From: Gadus chalcogrammus | Lineage: Eukaryota; Chordata; Actinopteri; Gadiformes; Gadidae | NCBI RefSeq assembly: GCF_026213295.1 | Contig: NC_079415.1 | Span: forward strand, 25,343,612 to 25,407,611 | Reading direction: 5' to 3' | Length of the DNA stretch: 64,000 bases | Shown here: positions 10,586 to 22,960 of the stretch, one piece after another | Layout: each line of letters opens with the position of its first letter | Position numbering within the stretch: position 1 is the stretch's first letter | The notes under the pieces: generated by a model | What the model saw: only the letters and a program-made list of their open reading frames with translations | Databases searched by the model: none | What the model was told of the DNA's origin: nothing | Position numbers and translations under genes: made by a program

Positions 10586-11312
10586 CCTCTTAAACCCGAG
10601 CGCCCCCGTGGGAGGGGGCAGCTGCGCCAATGTGTGCTGTAAACAGCACCACCATGCTCCAACATGTCCATGGTGCATACCCACGTAACGGGAAGAAGCT
10701 CAGCTAAAAGCCCATGATAACCATTTTTACCTAAACAAAACACAATTCTAACACCAAGCAACTAAATGAGCCCATAGCAAAACACGCAAAACGTGCATGC
10801 GCTCATACTGGCCGCCGCCGATTTCGCTACTACATGCCACCCACACATCAATATATGTCATATGAAAGCTGAGGCTTCACAGATTCCAATGATATCACTG
10901 TCATCACTCTACGAAATCACTGAACTAGCAGCCAAAGAAGAGCAAAATAAATAAACAAATAGAAAACGTTATACAATGTGATACTTCTGATTGGCGAATT
11001 GTGTTTTTTTACATGGATTTGGGTCCCTCGATTTGACGGTCCCTCGACTCTATTGGCTCTGACGGTTCGATAGACGGGTCAATCATCCAAATTGACCAAT
11101 GGATACCCAAGATATATTCCCGTGTTTGACTGGAAGGTCAGCATAATTCGCTCCAGAAGCGCCGAGAACTTTCTGAACACTCTTCAGACACTCCGGCTAG
11201 ATAGAGACATACGCTCCTACTACACACTTATTACAATGTTTGCATTTCTAGTTAGCTAGTATTTGTTTTTTTCTTGCCTTTTTCTTCTATTTGTTATTAT
11301 TTTAAAATAAAT

Positions 11313-11488
11313 AATGGCAGGCAGGAGAAAGACCTATACTTTTGCGGAGGCATTCGCTATCATTACTAGCGACAGTGGGCCTACTGTAGTCCCTCTCGAG
11401 TCGTCGTCTGACGACAGTGACTAGCTGTCGCCAGAACTGGACACGGACAACAGTGATTCCGAATATCGAATTCCATTACCGGAAAGGT
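11313..11488 (+). pseudogene. Possible piggyBac transposase N-terminus
   Basis: ATG at 11313 opens MAGRRKTYTFAEAFAIITSD, followed by an acidic Ser/Asp-rich stretch (ESSSDDSD), a TAG stop, and more of the same in frame (DTDNSDSEYRIPLPER) up to a possible GTATGT donor. Acidic, Ser/Asp-rich N-termini are usual in piggyBac transposases. The catalytic core is not visible, probably lost or replaced by the L2 insertion. Low complexity makes the call tentative. Confidence 0.4.
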
Positions 11489-11679
11489 ATGTAATCTCTG
11501 TTATCGATTACTTATTGATTTGGTGTCAAATTGACGATCTATCTACCTTATTAGATATTATCTATCTATCGATCACCCTACTCACTCTACTCATTCCACA
11601 CACTCACTACCGGTACTCTTTGCCTTATATTTATAACAAGTCAAAACTGTTGAATTTGGATGCAATTAATACCTAGTAT

Positions 11680-14002
11680 TAATTGCATACATTTTGTACC
11701 ATTTTGGACACATTTGAACTGTCTCAACATGTGAAAGAGACTACTCATTGTAAGTGGCACACTCTAGACCTGGTTATCACAAAGGGCCTCAATGTTTCTG
11801 ATCTCTCTGTGACTGATCCTTCCTTGTCTGACCACTTTTGTGTTTTCTTTAATATATATTTTATTCCCGACATACAGACAAAATACGGTATATCAATGAA
11901 GAATCTTATGTACTTTTTAAAAAAAGGCCATCTCCTTACTACCACCTCTCAACCCATGTTCTGCTGATGATCTTGTAGAAAACTTTAATTTTAAAATTTT
12001 GAAAGTCATGGATGTCATTGCACCTTATAAGGTTAAAACGATTTCTGGAAAGCAAAAGGCACCCTGGAGAAAAGCTGCTTCTGTAACAGCACAGAAAAAA
12101 GAATGCAGGAAGGTTGAACGCATCTGGCGTAAAACAAAACTTCATATTCACCATGATATCTACAAAGAGAGCCTCCGTGCCTACAATTTAGACTTAAAAA
12201 GTGCTAGAGAAACATTTTTCTCCAATATCATTAAAACCAATACTAATAAGCCAAAATCCTATTTGCAACTGTTGACAGACTGACCAACCCCCCAACACAA
12301 ATTCCACCTGAGCTCCATTCCACGCAGAATTGCAATGAGTTTGCAGCTTTTTATACTGATAAAATTGAAGGCATCAGACGCGCCATCAATATCTCCACTT
12401 CAAACAAAAATGTTGGACTACCACCCTGTTCAGGCAAAAGTAACGTGGCAGGGATGGCATGCTTTAATGTTATAGACTCTAAAACTGGAAACTGTTACAT
12501 AACTAAAGCCATCCACCTGTTGCCTTGATTCTTTACCTACCAACCTCTTTAAGAATGTTTTTGACTGCCTAGCAATAGACATATTGCAGATAGTTAACAA
12601 CTCTCTCCAGTCAGGCAACTTCCCAAAAGCCCAGAAAACTGCAGTTATTAAACCCCTTTTAAAAAAGCGGAGCCTAGATACCTCTATTATTAACAACTAC
12701 AGACCAATATCAAATCTACCCTTCATAAGTAAAATCACTGAGAAAGTTGTCCTCCAGCAACTTAATCACTTCCTGGCATCAACTGGTTGTTATGACACCT
12801 TCCAATCAGGATTTAGACCCCTGCACAGCACTGAGACCGCCCTCATTAAAGTTGTAAACGACATCCGTCTTAACACAGACTCTGGCAAAACCTCAATACT
12901 AATGCTACTAGACCTCAGTGCTGCATTCGACACTGTAGACCATACAGTACTTTTGGACAGGTTAGAAAACTGGGTGGGGCTTTCAGGCACAGTCTTAAAT
13001 TGGTTCAGATCCTACCTACAAAATAGGAACTACTTTCTTTCTATTGGCGACGTTGTATCAGAATCAACCAACGTGATGTGTGGAGTCCCACAAGGTTCGA
13101 TCTTAGGACCCTCTTTATTCAACATCTACATGCTCCCACTAGGGCAAATCATAACAATATTGACCATCATTGCTATGCTGATGACACGCAAATCTATGTA
13201 TCGCTATCACCAAATGACTATCGGCCCATAGATCTGCTGTGCCAGTGCATTGAGCAAGTGAAAGACTGGATGTGCCGAAATTTCCTTCAGCTAAATGAGG
13301 ATAAAATAGAGATAATTGTATTTGGTGCTAAAACGGAAAGGCTTAAAGTAACCCAACACCTTCACTCGCTGTCCCTGAAAACCTCAATCAAAGCCAGAAA
13401 TCTAGGGGTTATCATGGATTCTGATTTACATTTCGAAAGTCACATCACATCAGTTACAAAATCTGCATATTATCACCTTAAAAATGTAGCAAGACTTAGA
13501 GGGCTCATGTCCACCGAAGACTTACAAAAACTTGTACATGCCTTTATCACTAGTAAGCTTGATTACTGCAATGGTCTCTTCACAGGTCTCCCAAAACAAA
13601 CTAAGGAAGCTTCAGCTTGTTCAGAATGCTGTTGCTAGAGTTTTAACAAAGACCAAAAAATTTGAACATATTACACCAATTCTTAAATCGTTACATTGGC
13701 TTCCTGTAGGTCCGAGAATTGATTTTATAATCATGTTGCTAACCTATAAATCCCTAAATGGTTTAGGCCCAAAATATTTAACTGATATGCTTCCACTACA
13801 TAAGCCTTCGAGAAAACTAAGATCTTCTGAGATCAATCTGTTAATTATCCCCAGTGTAAACACGAAACATGGGAAAGCAGGATTTAGCTACTATGCAACA
13901 AATAGCTGGAATAAACTCCCTGAGGATTTAAGACTTGCCCCAACTCTGAGCACCTTTAAAACAAGATTGAAGACTTTTATGTTTGCTTTAGCTTTCTGCT
14001 AA
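11680..14002 (+). pseudogene. L2-clade LINE ORF2: endonuclease C-terminus and reverse transcriptase, broken
   Basis: Order of motifs: HTLDLVITKGL and DPSLSDHFCVFF (end of the APE endonuclease), a linker, then RT blocks NNYRPISNLPFISKITEKVV, LLDLSAAFDTVDHTVLLDRL, GVPQGSILGP, and after a frameshift HCYADDTQIYVS (catalytic YADD). A second frameshift near 13600 precedes the C-terminal KSLHWLPVGPRIDF and SWNKLPEDLR. Several frameshifts plus a 5' truncation make it inactive. LINE ORF2 copies element RNA at a nicked target. The clade call comes from the RT pattern and the 3' tail. Confidence 0.88.
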
Positions 14003-14660
14003 ATCTTAAATACTTTGCCTTTATTTTACAAAAATGCCTTTTTAACTTTCCCTTTATTTTCTATTTTTTTACTTTTTTGAGAAGAGGTGTATAAGGGTTA
14101 GAGTCCTGAGTTTGTATTTGTATAAGGGTTAGAGTCCTGAGTTTGTATTTGCATAAGGGTTAGAGTCCTGAGTTTGTGTGTGGGTGGAATTCCAGAATAA
14201 GGCCATTGGTCTGGGTTAGAGTCCTAGAATCTGGGTTAGAGTCCTTGAATAGGAATTGCATGTCATCCAGAGAGACTGTTGATCTGATCTTAAGTACATT
14301 GCACTTTTACTAAAAAGCCTTTTTAACTTTCAATTTAATTTTCTATTTTTACCAGAAAGATACATGATCTGATACCAGAGAGAAAGGATAAGGGTTACTA
14401 GAATCCGGGTTGGAGTCCCAGAGAAAGTACCAAGTTCCTTTAGGTCGGGTTGGAGTCCCGACGCGGTTACCAGAGAGACTGTTGATCTGATCTTAAATAC
14501 ATTGCACTTTCTATTTTACTAATTTCTTTGCATATGTTTTCTTTTACTTATCTATTATTTTATTTTATTGTATGACAATGTTTATATGTGAAGCACTTTG
14601 AGTCTGCCTTATGTATGAAAAGTGCTATATAAATAAAGTTGCCTTTTCTTGCCTTGCCTA
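14003..14660 (+). repeat. L2 LINE 3' UTR and tail
   Basis: Contains three 33-bp tandem units with AAGGGTTAGAGTCCTGAGTT (about 14092-14180) and the usual end CACTTTGAGTCTGCC..AAAAGTGCTATATAAATAAAG near 14595-14638, which folds as a short hairpin in this LINE group. The same tail occurs alone at 54748-54930. Confidence 0.85.
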
Positions 14661-15414
14661 TAGTGATATGTCAGTGAAATAAAATTAGTTTTACAGTCTG
14701 GTACCTTAGAAAGGTCAAATGGCACTTATGGTGCCCAAAAGTGCCCAAATGGCACCATTTAGTCAGTCTGGACCTACCTGTACTAAAACCTCTCTAAAAT
14801 CACTTTATTCACTTTATTAGCATTTATCCTGGAACAGGGTACTCATCAGATGTTGTTATGTTTCCCTAAAGGTTCTGGGCTACTATCTCATAGTTTCAAG
14901 GTGGTATTCACTCTAAATAATGTGTTTTCTCTAGGCGAAAATTGAAAATTGACATTTCTTACTATGTTCTAGCTGAATTTACTCTGACACAGTAACATCT
15001 ATATTGATTCTGACACTTCTGCAGCCACCTCACAGGTGTTACCCTCTTTTTGAAACCAACTTTATTCATATAGGCCTTGTATTTGTGGAGGCATACTCTA
15101 TTCATTATGGCATGTCATTTCGGGCAGGAGGCCTGTGAAATAGGCCTAGGGCTTAACAGGTTAAGGACATTTCTAAAAAAAAAAAAAAAAAAAAAAGGGA
15201 AATTTAACTGCATTTCATGCTATCTGAAAATTGTGCTTATCATGGTATTTACCTGAACATTTACAGTTATTTGAGTGTCTGCACATTAATGTAACTGCTA
15301 GTTATTTTTGTACTGGGGTTCTGATATTCTATGTTTAAACTGCTTAAGAGTTCGATCGTATCTGCTTAGGGGTTTTCATCTGGTTTAATAATTCTAGAGA
15401 GTTTGGAGTTGATA

Positions 15415-16602
15415 ATGTCAAAGTCAGGTTATGTTAGTGACACAGAGGAGCAAATGGCTGGTTCTCAGCATGAAGTTCAAGATTTGCAGAGGGAGCTCCA
15501 CTCAGTGGCAGACTGACCATGCCTGAAGGAAACGACTGAAGTGGTGCAAGAAGGTCAGAGTCATCTCCAAGGTAAACTGGATGACCCACCTGAAGGTCCC
15601 AAACGCTCCGAACGTGCACAGAACCCTACAGAGAAGATGCGTGCACTACAAGCGGAGGAGGCCAAGAAAAGGGAGAAAGGGCTGCTCTCCATGTACGAGC
15701 AATGGAAACTCAAAATACGCAAAGCAAGAGATCAACTGAAGCCCTACATGCCAGATGGTGACCTCTGGCCTCTCGTGGAAGAACTTAGGAAAAGTAAGGA
15801 AGACATAATGAACATATATTCTGAAATGCGAGATCTTGCCACACCTTCCACTGATGTCAGACGACGAGTCGATACTTGTGAATCAGTCACCACAGAAATC
15901 ATTATCATTGCCCACAACAGAGCAATAGATGATGAAGTTGAGTTTAACGAGAAGCAAGAAAGACATCGCCTTCATGAACTCCTCCACCGTGACTATGCAA
16001 AGTCTGTCTATAGATCCGCCGCGTCCTTGACAAGTCACAGCAAGTCTGACCATCACTCCATGACTTTGTCTATGGCGGCCAAGCGTGCGGATGCAGCAGC
16101 AGAACTAGCAGTGAAGGAAACCAATTATGAGATGATGGTAGCCGAAGAGAGACAAAGGGAATTGATTCGAGAGTTTGAGGAACAACAGAGGATAGCTCTA
16201 GAGGCACAAAGGTATGAGTTGGAGCGATTGCAGGCAGAGAAGGAAGTGCGAGCAGCTAAGGCCAAGCTGAATGTGTATAATAAGGAGACAGAACATAAAG
16301 CTGCTTACTGCATCAACATTGAAAAGGATAAGGACGCAAAGAACGTGCCTGTAACTGCCGTCTCGCCATCCCATGTTGCAACACCCTCTCATAAAGACAT
16401 TTCCTCACTGGCACAGGTCTTTCAAGACAGCATAGCCTTGAATAGGCTCCCTATTCCAGAGCCATTCATCTTCAATGGTTATCCAATACGATTCACTGAA
16501 TGGAAAGCATTGTTTTCCTCGCTCATTGACCAAAGAGCTATCACTCCAGCTGAAAAACTCTATTATCTGAAGAAGTATGTTGCCGGCCCAGCACGCCAGG
16601 TG
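15415..16602 (+). pseudogene. gag: BEL/Pao copy 2 gag, first part
   Basis: ATG at 15415 opens MSKSGYVSDTEEQMAG; an in-frame TGA lies at 15514-15516, and the same frame continues for about 360 codons as a charged coiled-coil-like region and the BEL Gag core (PIPEPFIFNGYPIRFTEW, KLYYLKKYVAGPARQVLDG). It is interrupted at LDG by hAT element 16611-18087 and resumes with TFFRNDDEAYQ at 18096. Copy 1 shows an early in-frame TGA at a similar place. Upstream start at 15415 preferred because it matches the MSK- start of copy 1. Confidence 0.9.
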
Positions 16603-16610
16603 CTAGATGG

Positions 16611-18087
16611 CAGGGACGTGCACAGGGGGGTTGCTCAGGTTGCTTGGGCAACTGCCCATATGCCCTCCTCGACTCAGGTTGCCCTTCCGAGGAAAACAAT
16701 TTTTTTTTTTTTTTTTTATCATTTAATGGATGCAGAATTTCATGTAGGCCTAGATAAAAAAATCGCCACTCGAAACATTTCATAAAGTAAGCGTAGCCTC
16801 ATTCAATTCCGTTCGGGCACTGAGAGTGAAAGTCAGTAGGGGGAGGGCAAACTCTGCCGCGCGGCAACAGCCGCTTTTGCCGCCTCCCCTCTGCCGCCCT
16901 TCCCTCATTGAAATGAATGGAGGCGGCGAGTTGCCGCGCGGCGTGTGAAAGCTGCTTTACGTAGCTGCAGCGCTGCACGCGACCGGAACACCGGCACCTG
17001 TGAGACGACTGCCTTGATGTTGTCGGAAAAGGTGAATTTGAGATGTATAACAAACAAACAATCATCACGTTTTATGAAATTAATTACAATCTTCATAAAT
17101 CCAGGCTCAGTTTGCCACGTAACGTTTTGCCTAAATAATCAGACAGCTAGCTAGCTTGCAGACAAGCAGCCCGTTATCACATAGTCTACACATTTTTTGG
17201 TAGGCAAACTAAGCTACATGTCTGCTGATAGTTAGTTTCTAACATTTCGTTTTAACAAGAAGAATAAAAGATGGAAGTAATGCATCACATGAATTCTTTC
17301 ATTCAAAATGGTTCATACCAACCAGGCCCATTCAATCTGGCCCCCTAATCATCCCCCTGTATAATTGTATAATTGGCTGACTCATTAATTCCCTCACCCT
17401 CCACCTCGAGCTGGTGAGTGGTGAGCGTTCTGGCGCAGATTGGCTGCCGTGCATCACCCCTAGTGGGTGCTACACACTGGTGGTGGTGAGTGAGGTCCCC
17501 CCCTTCAATGTAAAGCGTCTTTGAGTGTCTAGGAAAAAGCGCTATATAAATTCAATGCATTATTATTATTATTATTATACCTAAATCTTATCACTATTTT
17601 GGGTATTGTTTGTTATTGTTAAGTGAAGCCGAAATGCCCAGTGAAAAGAGGAGGATTCAGGAGAGAGAGGCAGCAAAGAGGAGCACATCACTACCTTGTC
17701 CGAAATCCGAAATCAGTGTGGTCAAAAGCGGCTGTCTGACCTCCTCCTGCTGTCCATAGAGAAGGACATACCAATCGACAAAGAAGAGGTTCTGAAGGCT
17801 TCTCTTTTGAAGCTTTGCATTTTTAATATGTCAATTTGGAGAAACTTATCAGTGACTTGATAGGATGCTGTTTAATTATGTTTGTGTTCATGTTATGTTC
17901 TTCTTCTTCAAGTCATGTTTTTCTGCATTATCGTTAGTAGTAGTTATTTCAGTGTTTTGCTTATTTGTATTAATATATTAATAAAGACCCTTTTATTCTC
18001 AGTCCTTCATATAGCCTGTCAGTTGTTGTTTTTTTTGGGGGGGGGGGGTGCCCTTTTTTCAGGTCAAAATTCCTGTGCACGTCCCTG
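16611..18087. mobile_element. Non-autonomous hAT, 8-bp duplication CTAGATGG
   Basis: Perfect 16-bp inverted ends (CAGGGACGTGCACAGG and its complement) with CTAGATGG directly repeated on both sides (16603-16610 and 18088-18095). Removing it rejoins the BEL 2 gag codons without loss. There is no transposase of its own that I can see. Inside are a GC-rich stem (16857-16869 with 16929-16941), a LINE/SINE-type 3' tail (17320-17580) and a G run at 18041-18049. Confidence 0.93.
17320..17580 (+). repeat. SINE/LINE 3' tail with ATT repeats
   Basis: Ends AAAAAGCGCTATATAAATTC followed by (ATT)n at 17560-17578, preceded by GTAAAGCGTCTTTGAGTGTC, the conserved tail of many fish LINEs and their SINE partners. 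Body contains GGTGAGTGGTGAGCGTTCTG. The 5' boundary is uncertain. It is nested inside the hAT. Confidence 0.7.
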
Positions 18088-18095
18088 CTAGATGG

Positions 18096-18588
18096 CACCT
18101 TTTTCCGAAACGATGATGAAGCCTACCAGGATGCCTGGAACCAGCTCACTCGTAGCTTCGGCCAGCCCTTTGCCATTCAGAGAGCATTCAGAGAGAAGCT
18201 TACCAATTGGCCTAGGATACAACCTAAAGATGCCGAGGGACTCAGAAACTTCTCTGATTTTCTAAATGCCTGTCAAGATGCCATGCCTCATGTCAAGGGT
18301 CTCGACATATTAAACGACGAGGAAAACCAGAAGCTTGTCTATAAACTAGCAGACTGGGCAACTTCACGCTGGAACCGACAAGCCACACGAAGCCTGAACG
18401 ATAGGCAAGAATTCCCAAGTTTCAAGGACTTTGCAATATTTGTGTAAACTGAAGCTGAGATTGCCTGCAATCCAATTACGTCGCTTTATGCTCTTCGCTC
18501 ATCAGACTCTAACGCTGAAAAGTGAAATCTCAGAGACACTAAGACAAACAAGGCCAGTGTTTACACCACTCAAGCAGCTACGGACATC
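18096..18588 (+). pseudogene. gag: BEL/Pao copy 2 gag, second part
   Basis: Resumes after the hAT as TFFRNDDEAYQDAWNQL and runs through GLDILNDEENQKLVYKL and WATSRWNRQATRSL, matching copy 1 position for position. Stops occur near 18445 (after DFAIFV) and 18524. Together with the TGA at 15514 this Gag is dead even without the insertion. Confidence 0.88.
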
Positions 18589-19353
18589 ATGAACAAAGGG
18601 TCAGACCATAAAAAAACTCCATGTATTCTCTGTCAAGATAATAGACACCAGCTTCATGCGTGTCCCAAGTTTACAGAGATGTTGTTGGTAGAGCGACGGA
18701 ACTATGTAAAGGAGAAGAAACTCTGCTATGGATGCCTAAAATTCGGCCACAGCGCAAAAAGCTGTCGTCATCGCCACTGCTGCAACAACTGTAAAGGAAA
18801 ACATCCGACGGTCCTCCACGAATACAACTATGGGAAGGAGAAGTCTTCATCAGAAGCAGCGACAAATCAAAGGGCTGCTGCAACGTCACTCAGTGTTGCA
18901 GGCGAAGGCTCATCCTACACATCGATGGTGATGCCAGTGTGGGTGTCATCCAAAAACAACCCAACTGCTGAAAGACTTGTCTACGCTCTACTTGACACTC
19001 AAAGCGATACAACATTCATCGACCAAGAAGTGAGGGACAGTCTAAATGCTGACAAGTATCCAGTGAAGTTGAAGCTGAAGACCATGAGTGGAATGAACAC
19101 GGTTCTCTCAAGTGAGAGTGTTTTCGGCCTCTGTGTAAGGGGATACAGATCTGAAATTCAGTTTGATCTCCCAGTTGCCTACTCAAAGGACTGCATACCT
19201 GTAAACCGTGCTCATATTCCCACTTGTGAGACGCCTAAGCAATGGAGTCACCTCAGAGAAATAGCAGAAGAAATCCAACCTCTGAAGGACTGTGAAATAG
19301 GGCTCCTGGCTATAACTGCTCTAGAGCCATGGCACCAAGGCAGGTTATTCTAG
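18589..19353 (+). pseudogene. pol: BEL/Pao copy 2 zinc knuckles and protease
   Basis: Cys/His clusters CILCQDNRHQLHAC, CYGCLKFGHSAKSC and CCNNCKGKHPTVLH are followed by YALLDTQSDTTFID, the D-T-Q-S protease box. The open frame ends at 19353 after a frameshift near 19320; the sense continues as GGDEEPYAVRTDLGWSIVG in another frame. The domain set is identical to copy 1 at 5230-6110, but the sequences are clearly diverged, so these are two different BEL families or old lineages. Confidence 0.92.
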
Positions 19354-19751
19354 GAGGAGATGAGGAACCTTATGCTGTACGGACAGACTTAGGATGGAGT
19401 ATTGTGGGGCGCTCATCGCAAAGCTATGATTCACCAAGCTCAAGTCGCCTGTGCCACAAAATCTCCATTAAAGTACTGCCTCCGGTAACTCGGTAAAGGA
19501 TGATAGTGAAGACAGCAAAACAGTATCATAAGATGACATCACCTTCCTCTGCCAGACACAAAGGAACATGCTTGAACGACCATTTCCTCTCAGGGCCTGA
19601 CTTGCTGAACAACTTGAGCGGTGTTCTCATCCGCTTCCGACGTTAACCTGTTGCTTTGATGTGTGACATTGAAAAAATGTTCCATCAATTCCATGTGGAT
19701 GAGGCTGATCGCAACTACCTGCGCTTTCTTTGGTGGAAGCAAGGAGACTTG

Positions 19752-20947
19752 GGGCCCTATTTTAACGGTCTGAAACGCAAGTGGGAAGCGCAAAGCGCCA
19801 GTAGCTTTGTGGGCGGTTCTACGGCGCTATCGCTATTTTACAGGCGGATAAATGACACTTGCGTCGTGGCGCAAGTGTCAAAAGGGTTGGTCTGAAGCAG
19901 CCTAGTTACCCGTAGGTGTGGTTTGGGCGTAACGTCCAACAAACCAATGAGAGTGCCAGCTCCCATCCCCTTTAAGAGCCATGAGCGCATTTGAATCGGA
20001 CGAGTTGATATTTTGACAGCGCGTCTGCCGCAGTCTCCGATGAGACAGATGCACATGAATTTCAAACTGCAAATGGCTCAGTTTATTGCCAAATAATATG
20101 GCCTAATTCACACATGGAATAAGGGGTTTCCACAACTTCAGAAATACTCAAAGTCCTCAAATAAATTTCGGCAAAGAAAACGTATATGATATAACATGAT
20201 ATGCGGTAACTGTGGTTCTATTTAATGATATACGCAATACATTATAAAATGTGTTTCTTATCAGTATTGTATGCTATCGTAATATGCATGTGTCCCCGCG
20301 GTAATATACATTGCCATTGATTGTATTATGCGTTCTGTGTTTAGTTTGCGTGTGTTTAAACAGAGCACACACGCGCGCCCGCATTCATTCATTCTTTTTA
20401 ACACTCACTCGCGGTAAAACAATGTTTTTCACGATCAAATACTCATCAATCCTAAAAGTTATGGGCATGTAGGCCTACACGATGTCTCTGTCAAGAAAAT
20501 ATGTGTTTGCTGTACGGTGTTTGCAGATGCATTGATTTAAAAGTACAACTTATTACCGCTGCATCAGCTGTTCTTATAATTTACCAAGAATGTGCGGCTA
20601 GGTAGATGGGAGAAGCAAAGTGTATGCGCGAGGTGGACAAGCAATCCGTATGCATCGCATGCGCATGTATGCATGCGCCCTTAAAATAGCATCTGAACAA
20701 CGCGCCACTGACTTTAAACCAGGTATTTCCTGGTCAGTAGCGCAATGGTATTCAGAAACGGCAAAATACCGTTTGTGCCAGAACACGCCTCCTCCTTCCG
20801 CCGAACCGCCCCTTGGGGCGCCTGATCAATCCCTAATTTACCGGCGAGTGGCGGTGGTGGGAAAAGAACGCTCTGCGCCAGTTGTAAACTAGCAACGACA
20901 CATGCGCCAGTGACTAAGTCACTTGCGCCGGATGCAAGATAGGGCCC
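19752..20947. mobile_element. GGGCCC-end non-autonomous element, TTG duplication
   Basis: Begins GGGCCCTATTTTAACGGTC and ends GCAAGATAGGGCCC, with TTG on both sides (19749-19751, 20948-20950); taking it out restores the BEL codons GDL-NSPPSE. The inverted ends match for 12 bp (GGGCCCTATYTT). The interior has many short GCGC and CGCAAGTG-type motifs. A related copy is at 28444-30001 with a different 3-bp duplication, CCT. A 3-bp duplication suggests Harbinger-like integration, but no transposase is present to confirm. Confidence 0.85.
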
Positions 20948-21617
20948 TTGAACTCACCGCCCAGTGAGTTCCGTATGAAGGTGCATCTGTTCGGTGCAGC
21001 CTCCTCCCCTGGATGTGCAAACATCGGGATGAAGCATCTAGCTAAGGAGAATGGCGAAATATGTGTTTGCTGTACGGTGTTTGCAGATGCATTGATTTAA
21101 AAGTACAACTTATTACCGCTGCATCAGCTGTTCTTATAATTTACCAAGAATGTGCGGCTAGGTAGATGGGAGAAGCAAAGTGTATGCGCGAGGTGCACAA
21201 GCAATCCGTATGCATCGCATGCGCATGTATGCATGCGCCCTTAAAATAGCATCTGAACAACGCGCCACTGACTTTAAACCAGGTATTTCCTGGTCAGTAG
21301 CGCAATGGTATTCAGAAACGGCAAAATACCGTTTGTGCCAGAACACGCCTCCTCCTTCCGCCGAACCGCCCCTTGGGGCGCCTGATCAATCCCTAATTTA
21401 CCGGCGAGTGGCGGTGGTGGGAAAAGAACGCTCTGCGCCAGTTGTAAACTAGCAACGACACATGCGCCAGTGACTAAGTCACTTGCGCCGGATGCAAGAT
21501 AGGGCCCTTGAACTCACCGCCCAGTGAGTTCCGTATGAAGGTGCATCTGTTCGGTGCAGCCTCCTCCCCTGGATGTGCAAACATCGGGATGAAGCATCTA
21601 GCTAAGGAGAATGGCGA
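20498..21617. repeat. 560-bp tandem duplication across the GGGCCC element and BEL RT
   Basis: 20498-21057 and 21058-21617 align with an exact 560-bp offset and, by eye, a single difference (G at 20636, C at 21196). Each copy contains the right half of the GGGCCC element plus about 110 bp of BEL RT. The break points share a short AAATATG-like match. The second copy leaves an extra right end at 21502-21507. Confidence 0.95.
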
Positions 21618-21909
21618 CCTCTACCCTAAAGGCTCACAATTAATCATGAGGGATTTCTATGTTGATGATGGCCTCACCAGTGCTGGCAGCACCGAAGAAG
21701 CTGTTCAGCTTGCCAGAGAAGCTTGTGAACTCTGTGCCATGGGTGGACTCCGACTACACAAATTTGTGTCAAATGAGAGAAATGTCATAGAAAGAGCAAT
21801 CAATGTGACGAATATGGACCTCTCGTTCGATGAACTGCCGCTTGAGAGAGCCCTGGGGATTCAATGGGATGTGGAGTCCGACCATTTTCATCTCAGTGTC
21901 AGCTTCTAG

Positions 21910-22960
21910 GATCAGCCGGCAACACGTCGCGGCATTCTTTCTACAGTTGCCTCCTTGTATGATCCTCTTGGGTTCGTGGTGCCAGTTCTGCTCAAAGCGA
22001 AGATCATTCTTCAGGAGATGTGTAGGTGAGGCACAGGCTGGGACGATCCTCTCCCTGACAAGCTCCGTCCAAAATGGGAAAAATGGAGAGATGATCTAGC
22101 TCAGTTGGATAATGTCACTATACCCCGCACTTACTCACCAGCTGGATTTGGGAAGGTTTTGAAGACACAGCTGCATCATTTCTCAGATGCTAGCTTGAAG
22201 GGTTATGGTCAGTGTTCATACTTGAGACTTCAAAATGAGGAGGGAGACGTTCACTGTGCCTTAGTTGTAGGAAAATCCCGCGTCTCGCCATCAAAAGTTA
22301 CAACTGTTCCAAGATTGGAACTGACGGCTGCAGTTGTCTCTGTGAAGATGAGCAACATGATCAAGGAGGAATTTGGATCAGCTGACACTGAGGAGGTCTT
22401 CTGGACCGACTCTAAGGTGGTCTTGGGATACATAAAAAACTAAGCACGACGATTCCACACCTTTGTGGCTAACCGTGTTCAGAAGATTCACCTCAGCTCA
22501 GCCCCTCAACAATGGAGATATGTTCCAACCAATGAGAATCCTGCTGACCATGCTTCCAAGAGCTTGACTCCCAGCAAGCTTTTGTCATCCACCTGGTTCA
22601 CTGGACCCAAGTTCTTGTGGCACAAGGAAATGAAGCCGCCAGCAGATGAAATTCCAGAGTTAATAATTGGAGACCCAGAGGTCAGAAGTGCTTTGGTACT
22701 TAACACAAGAACTACAGAGCAAGCGAGCCTTGTTGATCGTTTATCTAAGTTCTCATCTTGGTCACTGGCTATTCGAGCTGTTGCACGCCTTTTAAGGCGC
22801 ATCAGAAAGAACAGATCAAACAACCTCAACACTGTAACAGAACGAGAAGATGCAGAACATTGCATAATCAAAGACCTGCAGAAAAACGTGCACCAAGAAG
22901 AGTTGAAACTGCTGAGCAAAGGGGTCCCCCTACCCTCTCACAATTCACTACTCTCTTGAT
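21910..22960 (+). pseudogene. pol: BEL/Pao copy 2 RT end and RNase H region
   Basis: Visible in order: [20 protein letters not shown], a TAG/TGA break near 22028, HHFSDASLKGYGQCSYLRL (RNase H first Asp), VPRLELTAAV (Glu), FWTDSKVVLGYIKN then TAA at 22441, and WRYVPTNENPADHASKSL. These are the standard BEL RNase H landmarks. RNase H removes the RNA template during reverse transcription. BEL copy 1 lacks this region because of an internal deletion. Confidence 0.9.

Larger units (their letters stand above)
10586..15160. mobile_element. piggyBac-like element with TTAA duplication, carrying an L2 LINE
   Basis: TTAA at 10582-10585 is followed by CCTCTTAAACCC; the other end reads GGGCTTAACAGG followed by TTAA at 15161-15164. 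The 12-bp inverted ends match at 10 positions, and TTAA is the piggyBac (and Kolobok) target. A possible transposase N-terminus starts at 11313. The right interior contains repeated short motifs (AAATGGCAC, AAAAGTGCCC). An L2 LINE with its 3' tail interrupts it at about 11.68-14.66 kb. Superfamily rests on ends and target only. Confidence 0.65.
19354..21909 (+). pseudogene. pol: BEL/Pao copy 2 reverse transcriptase, interrupted
   Basis: Pieces: TDLGWSIVGR (about 19385); an internal deletion near 19560 that removes the start of the [44 protein letters not shown]. Then the GGGCCC element interrupts at 19752. After it comes NSPPSEFRMKVHLFGAASSP, present twice because of a 560-bp duplication, and FYVDDGLTSAG (catalytic YVDD). 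The frame breaks at 21907 but the RT sense continues as [20 protein letters not shown]. Compared with copy 1 the same insertion-prone region has been hit within some 70 codons. Confidence 0.88.

Noticed and set aside
20598..20892. Conserved 62- and 90-codon frames in the GGGCCC element as a gene
   Set aside because: Conservation among three copies is explained by recent DNA duplication; no recognisable domain. Kept only as a finding.
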